The position numbers and the translations under genes were made by a program. Source: Chryseobacterium sp. SN22 (GTDB lineage: Bacteria > Bacteroidota > Bacteroidia > Flavobacteriales > Weeksellaceae). From it: DNA of 57,682 bases. The stretch spans positions 1 through 57,682 of the forward strand of contig NZ_VTSX01000028.1 of the NCBI RefSeq assembly GCF_008329705.1, read 5' to 3'. Below, in pieces: positions 1 to 7,315 of this stretch (position 1 is its first letter; each line of letters opens with the position of its first letter). A model generated the notes under the pieces. It had not been told where the DNA came from and made no database searches. It saw only the letters and a list, made by a program, of their open reading frames with translations.

Positions 1-123
1 AAGATGTATTCCTGCAGATTTTCATAATCGATAGAATCCGGACCGATATTTTCCAGATCTTCTTCTGCGTACTCTTTTAATTTCTTGATGTCCCGGATGT
101 AGGCATCTAATGTGTTTTCTGAA
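1..123 (-). pseudogene. xerD: Tyrosine recombinase XerD fragment (5' end lost, 3' end outside window)
   Basis: On the minus strand bases 121 to 1 read F-S-E-N-T-L-D-A-Y-I-R-D-I-K-K-L and continue open to the window edge. This matches the N-terminal SAM-like core-binding domain of XerD/XerC site-specific recombinases, where a [LF][AS]ENTLxAYxxDL motif sits about 20-25 residues from the start. The residues before it (N-L-F-F-L-A-N-D) do not resemble a XerD N-terminus, there is no start codon in the expected place, and from about base 125 rightward the opposite strand codes for an aminotransferase. The gene has therefore lost its first ~20 codons at this junction. XerD normally resolves chromosome dimers with XerC. 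This is either a real rearrangement or a chimeric sequence end. Confidence 0.7.
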
Positions 124-130
124 AAGTCAT

Positions 131-571
131 TTGCTAAAAAGAATAGATTTATCTGCCGAGGAAGGATATTCTGATTTTTGTGAAAACGATAAATCTTTAA
201 GTAATCAACCAATAAAAAAAATGTCTAACCTTACAGAGAAAATTTTAGATGGAGTAGATTTCAATTATATAAAGCAAAAGAGAAGAGAAAATTTCAGTTT
301 TCTACATGAAAATTTAAAAGATAAAAATCTTCTCAATATTGATTTTGATGATGATTGTGTTCCTATGATATATCCTCTGCGTACAAAAGAAATGGAAATT
401 AGGCAAAAGTTAATTGCTGAGAAAATTTATTGTGCATCTTATTGGCCAAATGTATTAACTTGGTGTGATAATACTAAAAATGCTTTTAGATTAACAAAAG
501 AAATTATTGCTTTGCCGATAGATCAAAGATATTCTATTGAACATATGAAAAAGATTTTAGAGTATGTATAA
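131..571 (+). pseudogene. DegT/DnrJ/EryC1-type sugar aminotransferase, C-terminal part only
   Basis: The open frame runs from base 110 to 571, but only the part from about base 131 looks like protein-coding sequence. It shows the C-terminal features of PLP-dependent nucleotide-sugar aminotransferases: SNLTEKIL, an RREN segment, and the closing ALPIDQRYSIEHM motif that ends this family. A full enzyme is about 360-390 residues; about 147 are left, and the catalytic lysine and PLP-binding half are absent. The ATG at 110 lies inside the xerD-derived sequence, so it is not the native start. The 3' end overlaps the next gene by 8 bases, as in an intact sugar-biosynthesis operon, where the aminotransferase would make an amino sugar for the acetyltransferase domain encoded next. 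Confidence 0.75.
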
Positions 572-1898
572 TATTTTAATCAGACCTTTAGCAATACAAG
601 ATGCTAATATTTCTTATGAATGGAGAAATGATAGTGAAATTTGGAAACATACAGGTTCCAGACCGGATATTGAAATTACCAAAGAAATTGAATCGTCATG
701 GCTGGAAAAGGTACTAAAAGATGAATCCAGTAAGAGGTTTGCTATCCTTTGTGATGCAGAGTACATTGGTAATGTACAACTAACAAATATTCGAGAAGGC
801 ACTGCAGAGTTTCATATATTTATCGGAAATAAAAACTTCTGGGGAAAAGGCATTTCTCAATTGGCTACCTATCAAATTCTTTATTATGCTAAAGAGATTT
901 TAAAACTTAATGAAGTACATTTATCCGTGAAACCAGAAAATGTAGCCGCTATAAAATCTTATCAGAATAATAATTTTACTATTTCATCGAAAACAGATGA
1001 TTCTGTTACAATGTTCTTAAATCTCAAAGATCTTGCACCTCCGAAACTAAGTATATTTGTAATGGTTTATAATCATGCAGCTTATCTTAAGGAGTGTTTA
1101 GATAGTATTCTCATGCAGAAAACAGATTTTGATTATGATATTGTTATAGGAGAAGACTGCTCAACAGATAATTCAAGAGAAATATTAAACAATTATCAAC
1201 AGCTATATCCTGGAAAATTCAAACTTTTACTTCATTCTGAGAATATAGGAGCCGCAAAAAATCAAATAGAAATATACAAAAACTGTAGTGGTAAATACAT
1301 TGCTATATGTGAAGGGGATGATTATTGGACAGATCCATTAAAGCTGAAAAAGCAGGTTGATTTCTTAGAAAAAAACAAAGATTACGTTTTATGTTTTCAT
1401 AAAGTTAAAATACTTACAACAAAAGGAGAATTGTTAGATGATTTTATTACAGAAGTCCCAAAAGATTATGAATTTAGAAATACCTTAGCTGAAAGTCCTA
1501 ATTACATCCATACGCCAAGCGTCGTTTTTAGAAATATATTGGATAAAGAACTTGATAGTGTAGAATTTTTTAATGCTCCTATAGGGGATTACTTTTTATA
1601 TATGTTTTTAACATTATATGGTAAAATTGGATATATAGAAGAACATATGGCTGTTTACCGTTATGGGGTGGGAGTTTTCAGTTCTTCAGATTATTTTAAA
1701 CAACTTAAAGCCAGTGTATTATTATTTACCAACTTATATTCTTATGAAAAAGACCCTGTCATAAAAAAAATATTTTATAACCATTTACAATACGCGATAT
1801 CTGAGATCGAAAAGCAATATTGTAATAACAAAAGATTATTAAGTACCAGAAGACATAAAGTATTAGAGAAAGTGTATAATAAATTCAGAAGGAAGTAA
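564..1898 (+). CDS. Fusion of GNAT N-acetyltransferase and GT2 glycosyltransferase
   Basis: The 444-residue protein has two domains. Residues 1-152 look like a RimJ/RimL-type GNAT acetyltransferase: an IRPLAIQDA start, the acetyl-CoA loop region NKNFWGKGIS, and a closing segment with NVAAIKSYQNNNF. From residue ~157 to the end it is a GT-A family 2 glycosyltransferase: LSIFVMVYNHAAYL, GEDCSTDNS, and the metal/nucleotide site EGDDYW at about 250-255. Following a DegT aminotransferase gene, the likely role is to acetylate an amino sugar and then transfer it, or a related one, during cytoplasmic assembly of a surface polysaccharide. This role is inferred from order. The start overlaps the upstream gene by 8 bases. 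Both domains seem intact. Confidence 0.8.
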   Translation: MYNILIRPLAIQDANISYEWRNDSEIWKHTGSRPDIEITKEIESSWLEKVLKDESSKRFAILCDAEYIGNVQLTNIREGTAEFHIFIGNKNFWGKGISQLATYQILYYAKEILKLNEVHLSVKPENVAAIKSYQNNNFTISSKTDDSVTMFLNLKDLAPPKLSIFVMVYNHAAYLKECLDSILMQKTDFDYDIVIGEDCSTDNSREILNNYQQLYPGKFKLLLHSENIGAAKNQIEIYKNCSGKYIAICEGDDYWTDPLKLKKQVDFLEKNKDYVLCFHKVKILTTKGELLDDFITEVPKDYEFRNTLAESPNYIHTPSVVFRNILDKELDSVEFFNAPIGDYFLYMFLTLYGKIGYIEEHMAVYRYGVGVFSSSDYFKQLKASVLLFTNLYSYEKDPVIKKIFYNHLQYAISEIEKQYCNNKRLLSTRRHKVLEKVYNKFRRK

Positions 1899-1945
1899 CA
1901 TTTTTATTCAAATATTCAAGTTCATAATCATTTAAATTATAAATA

Positions 1946-2878
1946 GTGTCTGAGAAAGATCAAAATAAACTTGCTATCGTTATCCCTTATTACAAAATTG
2001 ATTTTTTTGAGGAGACTATACAATCCGTTGCTAAACAGGCAAACAAAAATTTCAATCTGTATATTGGCAACGATGCAAGTCCAAATGATCCTTTACCTAT
2101 CATTCAAAAGTATTTCTCTTCTGATGATTATAATTATTTTAATTATAAAACAAATCTGGGAAGCAAGAATCTTGCGTTGCAGTGGGAAAGAATTCTTGAA
2201 AATGTTCATGAAGAATGGTTCCAGATCTTGGGTGATGACGATCTTATTTCTGAGAATTTTGTAGAAGAATTTTATAATAATTTATATTTGGTCAACTCTA
2301 AGAAAATTAATGTTTTAAAGTTTTTATTTCACTGGATCAACGAAGACAGTATTCCTTATAAGATTCATGATTACAATACACAATACATAGGAGCCGAACA
2401 GATTTTAATAAAAAAATATTTTGCTCAAATAGACAGCAGCCTTTCGGAAAATGTCTTTAGAACATCCATGTACAAAAAAAATAAATTTGAAAAAATACCT
2501 TTAGCTTGGGGCAGTGATGAATTAGCAATTTTGTCTTTTTCAGGATTAAAACCAGTACTGTTTCTTAAAAATGCTGCCGTAAGCGTACGTATTTACTCAA
2601 ATAGCATTTCCGGATCTGAAGCTAAAGGATTGGAAAAATCAAATGCCTATAATATATATCGGGAAAAACTGATTATGAAATATGGATCCAGATTTCCGGC
2701 TGATTTTGTACGAAGAGTAATAAATGATTATCTTAATTGGTGTTATTATAAAAAACAGAAGGCTAATATTGGTATAATCTTCTATGAATTAAAAAAATTT
2801 CAGTTAGTGAATGCTTTAAAAATAGGAAGGAGGATTTTCTATATAGAGAGAAAATTAAAAATAGAATCACAAAATTGA
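1946..2878 (+). CDS. Family 2 glycosyltransferase
   Basis: A 310-residue GT-A glycosyltransferase with LAIVIPYYK near the N-terminus, GNDASP as the first acidic motif, and LGDDD at about residues 95-99 as the DxD-type metal site. The start is a GTG; no in-frame ATG precedes the conserved beta-strand. It lies 47 bases after the GNAT-GT fusion and 13 bases before the next gene, in the same AT-rich operon. Sugar donor and acceptor cannot be read from sequence. The C-terminal ~80 residues are basic, as is usual for enzymes that meet the inner face of the membrane. Confidence 0.8.
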   Translation: MSEKDQNKLAIVIPYYKIDFFEETIQSVAKQANKNFNLYIGNDASPNDPLPIIQKYFSSDDYNYFNYKTNLGSKNLALQWERILENVHEEWFQILGDDDLISENFVEEFYNNLYLVNSKKINVLKFLFHWINEDSIPYKIHDYNTQYIGAEQILIKKYFAQIDSSLSENVFRTSMYKKNKFEKIPLAWGSDELAILSFSGLKPVLFLKNAAVSVRIYSNSISGSEAKGLEKSNAYNIYREKLIMKYGSRFPADFVRRVINDYLNWCYYKKQKANIGIIFYELKKFQLVNALKIGRRIFYIERKLKIESQN

Positions 2879-2891
2879 GCATAAGAAAATA

Positions 2892-3689
2892 ATGAGCATC
2901 AATATAAAAGCTTTGATAAAAAATAAGTATCTTTTTTTAAAAGAGTTACTGTCTGATTTTAAAAATATAAAGCAAATTTTATTTCCAAAAGAAATACCTT
3001 TTATTATAATTAATTTTAATCAACTTTTATATTTGCAACATCTGATAGACTTTGCAAAAAAAAATAATTTCAAAAACATTATTGTTATCGATAATGTTTC
3101 AACCTATCCTCCATTATTGGATTATTATAAAACGATAGAACATTTTGTGACTATTGAAAAGATGGACAGAAATTACGGTCATATGGTATTATTTCAATCT
3201 CCTGAATTAGTAAATAAATATTGTCAGAATTTCTTCATACTCACCGATGCAGATATAGAACCTAATCCCAAGCTTCCCCGTTTTTTTTTATATAAGCTCC
3301 TGTTTCTCTTAATTAAATATTATAATACAATTCTTAAGATTGGTTTTGCCTTAGAAATCAATGATATTCCCTTGCAATATCCTGCGAGAGAAAAAGTATT
3401 AAATTGGGAAAAAAAATATTGGACTGACGAAATTGAGAAAAACGTTTATAATGCTCATATTGATACTACCTTTGCTTTATATAAACCTAACCCAAAAAAA
3501 TACATGAAATTTCCAAAAGATTTCTATAAAGCATTGCGTCTTGGCTCTAATTATACAGCAAGACATGGCGGGTGGTATATCGATTATAATAATCTTTCTG
3601 AGGAACAGCAGTATTATGTAAATTTATCAAATCAAAGCAGCTCTTGGATTACAGATAAAGATGGAAATACCAAAAGTAAAGATTATTAA
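2892..3689 (+). CDS. Probable glycosyltransferase, GT2-like
   Basis: A 265-residue protein. The N-terminal ~40 residues are basic and hydrophobic, followed by IPFIIINFNQLLYLQHLIDF, a variant of the GT-A opening strand, and by ILTDADIEPNP at about residues 116-126 as the acidic DxD motif. A Y-x-D-x-x-x-L-S-E-E-Q-Q-Y-Y segment near the end recalls capsular transferases in which a late aromatic stretch follows the acceptor site. It is less typical than its neighbours, so the family call is softer. It sits in the AT-rich block with 13 bases to the gene upstream and 1 base to the likely start of the next gene. Confidence 0.65.
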   Translation: MSINIKALIKNKYLFLKELLSDFKNIKQILFPKEIPFIIINFNQLLYLQHLIDFAKKNNFKNIIVIDNVSTYPPLLDYYKTIEHFVTIEKMDRNYGHMVLFQSPELVNKYCQNFFILTDADIEPNPKLPRFFLYKLLFLLIKYYNTILKIGFALEINDIPLQYPAREKVLNWEKKYWTDEIEKNVYNAHIDTTFALYKPNPKKYMKFPKDFYKALRLGSNYTARHGGWYIDYNNLSEEQQYYVNLSNQSSSWITDKDGNTKSKDY

Positions 3690-3690
3690 G

Positions 3691-4626
3691 ATGAAAGTAT
3701 CCGTAGCTCTATGTACTTATAACGGTGAACAGTATTTAACTGAACAGCTGGACTCCATCCTGAACCAGACCGCAGCGGTAGACGAAGTGGTAATCTGTGA
3801 TGACGGCTCCAGTGATAAAACCCTGCAGATACTTTCCGACTATCACACAAAATATCCCGACCTATTTAGGATTTTTCAAAATAAAACCAATTTAGGGTTT
3901 ATTAAAAATTTTGAAAAGGCAATACGGCTTTGTGAATGTCCGGTGATTATTATCAGTGACCAGGATGATGTGTGGGAAAATAATAAAGTTTCTGAGACAA
4001 TCAGTTTTTTTGAAAAAAATCCGCAATGTGACGGCGTTTTTCATGACTTAAAACTGATCGACGGACAAATTATACAGCCTTCTTACTTAAATTGGAAAGA
4101 CATCAGCCATAAAGATGTGACATCAGAAATTGAAAATCATACCCTTTTTGAAGCACTGGTAAAAAAAGGCAGCTTTATTCTGGGTTGTGCATTGGCCATT
4201 AGGAAAGAAGCATTGCAGAAATACGGAATGCAGGATTTTCCGATTGCTCATGATTACTATATCGTCCAGAAACTAAGTTCCAAAAACAAGCTGGGCTTTA
4301 TTCCCGCCTCATTATCTTCTTACAGACTTCATCCCAATCAGGTATATGGATTGAGATACAAATCTGAGAAACGGGAAGAGAAGAAAGTGACGGATACCGA
4401 AAAGTATTTCAAAGAAAATGTGTGGCTGTATACCAAAATTCTGGAAAGATATAAAGAAATAAATCCCGGTGAAGATGAAAAAAAGACCGCCATTTACAGT
4501 AAATTTATCAATAAAAGAGATACTTACCTGAAGATGCTGAGTTTCGGAAAAAGAAAGCTGTACATTCTGAAATGTATACGCCACCAATATCTTGACCTTA
4601 TGACAACCGATTTATTCAGAATATAA
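3691..4626 (+). CDS. Family 2 glycosyltransferase (rhamnosyl/hexosyltransferase-like)
   Basis: The protein begins MKVSVALCTYNG at base 3691; an in-frame ATG at 3661 would overlap the upstream gene and add residues without homology, so 3691 is preferred (311 residues). Motifs are CDDGSSDKT, then SDQDDVW at about residues 90-96, the pattern of a well-known GT2 subgroup that includes alpha-L-Rha and hexosyltransferases. H-x-Y-Y and YRLHPNQV near residues 190 and 215 are typical of this subgroup. The local base composition becomes richer in G+C here than in the three genes before, suggesting that the left block had a different origin. Donor unknown. Confidence 0.82.
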   Translation: MKVSVALCTYNGEQYLTEQLDSILNQTAAVDEVVICDDGSSDKTLQILSDYHTKYPDLFRIFQNKTNLGFIKNFEKAIRLCECPVIIISDQDDVWENNKVSETISFFEKNPQCDGVFHDLKLIDGQIIQPSYLNWKDISHKDVTSEIENHTLFEALVKKGSFILGCALAIRKEALQKYGMQDFPIAHDYYIVQKLSSKNKLGFIPASLSSYRLHPNQVYGLRYKSEKREEKKVTDTEKYFKENVWLYTKILERYKEINPGEDEKKTAIYSKFINKRDTYLKMLSFGKRKLYILKCIRHQYLDLMTTDLFRI

Positions 4627-4636
4627 CCCGATTATT

Positions 4637-5569
4637 ATGGATGTAAGTATTTGCATTACCACCTATAAACATGAAAAATATATTACCCAATGTCTTGAGA
4701 GTATTTTTGCCCAGGAATTTAGCGGTACGTATGAAATTATTGTCTGTAATGATAATTCTCCGGATCGCACGGAAGATATTATCCTGGAAATTATAAACTC
4801 GCATCCCAAAGGCAATACGGTTAAGTATTTTAAAAATGTACCGAATCTGGGATATGTTAAAAATACTTTATTTTCCTTTTCAAAAGCGTCAGGTAAATAT
4901 ATCGCGATTTTAGATGGTGATGATTACTGGATCGATTCTTCCAAACTGCAGCAGCAATTCGACTTTTTAGAGACACATTCAGATTTTGCCGGAGCCGGAG
5001 CAGATTCTTTGGTAATCTATGAAGATCTGGAAATTCAAAGCCATGGCTTTTCCAATCATGCAGGAAATGAACTGGATCAAGATGATTTGACAGACCTGAA
5101 GATCTGTCAGACCTCAACATTCTTCTTCAGAAAAAATATTTTGAAAGAAGACTTCCCTACCGGAATAATTTCGGCAGACCGCTGCCTTTATCTGCTGACC
5201 GGATGTTTTGGAAAGATAAAAATCCTACCCGGACAGATGAGCACGTACCGGCAGTTTTCAGCAAGTATTTCAAAAAATGTAACCTCTGAAATAATGCAAA
5301 AAGATTTTGCCATCATTCCGTTTATTAAAAAATATGGTCCGGATTATAGTATACTTAAATTAAAAGCTTATTTTTACTACACCTTGATGTCATATTCAAA
5401 TGTGATAACAAAAGTCAGTTTCTACAGAGCTGCAGCGGGATATTTTATTGCAAATGTTTTATCAAAATTTTCATTTAGCCCGATAAAATTATACCTGGCT
5501 GTAAAATGGAGCAGACATACCATTAAACAGAAATATAAGATAAAGGAACAAAATAAAAGCTTTATCTAA
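4637..5569 (+). CDS. Family 2 glycosyltransferase
   Basis: A 310-residue GT-A enzyme: VSICITTYKHEKYI at the N-terminus, CNDNSPDRT, and DGDDYW at about residues 93-98. The order of motifs resembles the GT domain of the fusion protein at 564-1898 (both have a KY-IA-x-x-x-GDDYW block followed by Q-x-FLE), so the two are likely distant paralogs. It starts 10 bases after the upstream stop and ends 13 bases before the next start, within one operon. The acceptor cannot be inferred. Confidence 0.8.
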   Translation: MDVSICITTYKHEKYITQCLESIFAQEFSGTYEIIVCNDNSPDRTEDIILEIINSHPKGNTVKYFKNVPNLGYVKNTLFSFSKASGKYIAILDGDDYWIDSSKLQQQFDFLETHSDFAGAGADSLVIYEDLEIQSHGFSNHAGNELDQDDLTDLKICQTSTFFFRKNILKEDFPTGIISADRCLYLLTGCFGKIKILPGQMSTYRQFSASISKNVTSEIMQKDFAIIPFIKKYGPDYSILKLKAYFYYTLMSYSNVITKVSFYRAAAGYFIANVLSKFSFSPIKLYLAVKWSRHTIKQKYKIKEQNKSFI

Positions 5570-5582
5570 AACACACACAATA

Positions 5583-6251
5583 ATGATCGTAGGAAACGGA
5601 CTTATTGCCAATGCATTAAAAAAAATTGACACTGAAGATTACCTGTTCTTTGCGTCAGGGGTTTCCAATTCACTAGAAATCAGAAGTTCGGAGTTTGAAA
5701 GAGAATTTTCACTCCTGAAAGACCGTATTGAAAAACATCCGGGCTGCAGACTGGTTTATTTTTCGACCCTCAGTGTAAATGACCAGTCTAAACAGGAAAG
5801 CCCATATGTATTGCATAAACTTAAACTCGAGGATTATATTAAGAATAATACCGGTAGTTATTCGATTTTAAGAATAGGAAATATTGTAGGAAACGGAGGA
5901 AATCCCAATACCTTATTCAATTTTCTTAGAAACCAGATTTTCCAGGGAAATACCTTTACCATTCATCAGCGCGCTCGAAGGCTTTTGGTGGACATTGATG
6001 ATGTTTCAAAATTTTTACAAACGAATGATGATCATTTAAATAATCAAACCGTTAACTTTGCGTATCCTTATTATTTTGATCTGAAAGAAATTGTACAGGC
6101 CCTGGAAAGCAGGATGCAGAAAACAGCCCGATATACGGAAACCGATGAAGGCGATTTTTATATAGTGGATTTTGATGAAACCGCAAATAACTTTTTTATC
6201 GGGATCGATGCGGATCAATATTTAAGGGATTTAGCAGAAAAATATATTTAA
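5583..6251 (+). CDS. Short NAD(P)-dependent epimerase/dehydratase-like protein
   Basis: A compact SDR-type protein of 222 residues, shorter than the usual ~300 of nucleotide-sugar epimerases. Seen are a degenerate nucleotide-binding glycine motif GNGLIANAL at residues 4-12, FSTLSV with the catalytic Ser/Thr, YVLHK as the YxxxK catalytic pair, and LRIGNIVGNGG as the downstream cofactor-side loop. The RRLLVDIDDVSKFL segment matches the extended-SDR region that closes over the substrate. It could make or modify a nucleotide sugar for the polysaccharide. The short length leaves a small substrate-binding lobe, so activity is not assured. It is 7 bases from the next gene. Confidence 0.7.
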   Translation: MIVGNGLIANALKKIDTEDYLFFASGVSNSLEIRSSEFEREFSLLKDRIEKHPGCRLVYFSTLSVNDQSKQESPYVLHKLKLEDYIKNNTGSYSILRIGNIVGNGGNPNTLFNFLRNQIFQGNTFTIHQRARRLLVDIDDVSKFLQTNDDHLNNQTVNFAYPYYFDLKEIVQALESRMQKTARYTETDEGDFYIVDFDETANNFFIGIDADQYLRDLAEKYI

Positions 6252-6257
6252 ATCTGA

Positions 6258-7187
6258 ATGCCTAAAATTTTTTTTATTATCGTAACCTACAATGCCATGA
6301 AATGGGCGGAGAAATGTTTCAGCAGTCTGAGACAGTCTTCAGTACCGGTTCACTGTATTGTAGTGGATAACGGTTCTACGGATGGCAGTCAGGCATATAT
6401 CACGACTAACTTTCCAGAAGTGGAATTTATACAATCCGAGGAAAACCTGGGATTTGGAAAGGCCAATAACATCGGCATAGAAAAAGCTTATCGTGAAGGT
6501 GCGGACTTCTTTTACCTGATGAATCAGGATGCCTGGATTTATGAAGACAGTATCGAAAAGTTACTGGATGTTTATAATTCCTATCCCGGTAAAGAGGAAA
6601 TTGGCATTCTCAGCCCGATGCACATCGATGGTACAGAAAAAAAACTGGATATTTTTTTAGATAAATATATAGCCCACAACTTTGAAACCCGGTTAATCTC
6701 AGACCTGTATTTTCAAAGCCTGAAGCCATTTTATGAAATGAAGTTCATCAATGCGGCGCATTGGCTGCTTCCGAAAGATACCATCGAGACAGTGGGGGGG
6801 TTTAATCCTTATTTTTTTCATTATGGAGAAGATACCGAGTACGTAAACCGTCTGCTTTTCCACGGAAAGAAAACCTTTCTGGTTCCGGGCAGTAAAGTCA
6901 TACACGACGGAAAACAGTCTTTATCCAAAGTAGATTATTCAAAATATCAGGATCTCCGGATTGAGACCAATATGATGAATCCGTTGCTGACTAATGCCAT
7001 ACAGTCAGAAAAAAAAGCACTCAGACAAAGTGTGCTTAAAAACATGCTTACCGGAAAAGTAAAAACGTATCTGAAATTATCTGAAAAATACAGAAAAATC
7101 ATTCGTGAAGAAAAAAGACTACTGGAACTCAGGCAGACGGTAACAAAAAAGGCACCCTCCTTTCTCAACATTCAGATAAACGGATGA
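6258..7187 (+). CDS. Family 2 glycosyltransferase (WbbL/rhamnosyltransferase-like)
   Basis: A 309-residue GT2 enzyme with FIIVTYNAM, VDNGSTDGS, SEENLGFGKANNIG and MNQDAWI, the motif set of the rhamnosyltransferase WbbL/RfbF-like subgroup. A GGFNPYFFHYGEDTEYVNRL segment gives the late acidic residues (ED) expected to act near the acceptor. The C-terminal tail is strongly basic and probably amphipathic. It lies 7 bases after the epimerase-like gene. After it comes a 115-base gap before asnB, the first real break in the operon. Confidence 0.8.
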   Translation: MPKIFFIIVTYNAMKWAEKCFSSLRQSSVPVHCIVVDNGSTDGSQAYITTNFPEVEFIQSEENLGFGKANNIGIEKAYREGADFFYLMNQDAWIYEDSIEKLLDVYNSYPGKEEIGILSPMHIDGTEKKLDIFLDKYIAHNFETRLISDLYFQSLKPFYEMKFINAAHWLLPKDTIETVGGFNPYFFHYGEDTEYVNRLLFHGKKTFLVPGSKVIHDGKQSLSKVDYSKYQDLRIETNMMNPLLTNAIQSEKKALRQSVLKNMLTGKVKTYLKLSEKYRKIIREEKRLLELRQTVTKKAPSFLNIQING

Positions 7188-7207
7188 TATTAAATAAAAC
7201 ACAAGAA

Positions 7208-7315
7208 ATGATGACTACAATTACTTTTGAAAAGAAACCGTTTTCAAATTCAGATAAAGGTATTTTCTTTGTGAAAACAAATAAATCAGCAAAAAAAATT
7301 ATATGTGCGGAATAG
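7208..7315 (+). other. Possible 35-codon small ORF ahead of asnB
   Basis: A small frame starts ATGATGACT, encodes a basic peptide (MMTTITFEKK...KIICAE) and stops 13 bases inside asnB. The overlap could couple the two for translation, or the frame could be chance in AT-rich leader DNA. No homolog is recognised and it has no clear ribosome-binding site. Confidence 0.2.

Noticed and set aside
3661..3690. Earlier start codon for the glycosyltransferase at 3691
   Set aside because: It would overlap the upstream gene by 29 bases and add residues before the conserved MKVSVALCTYNG opening.
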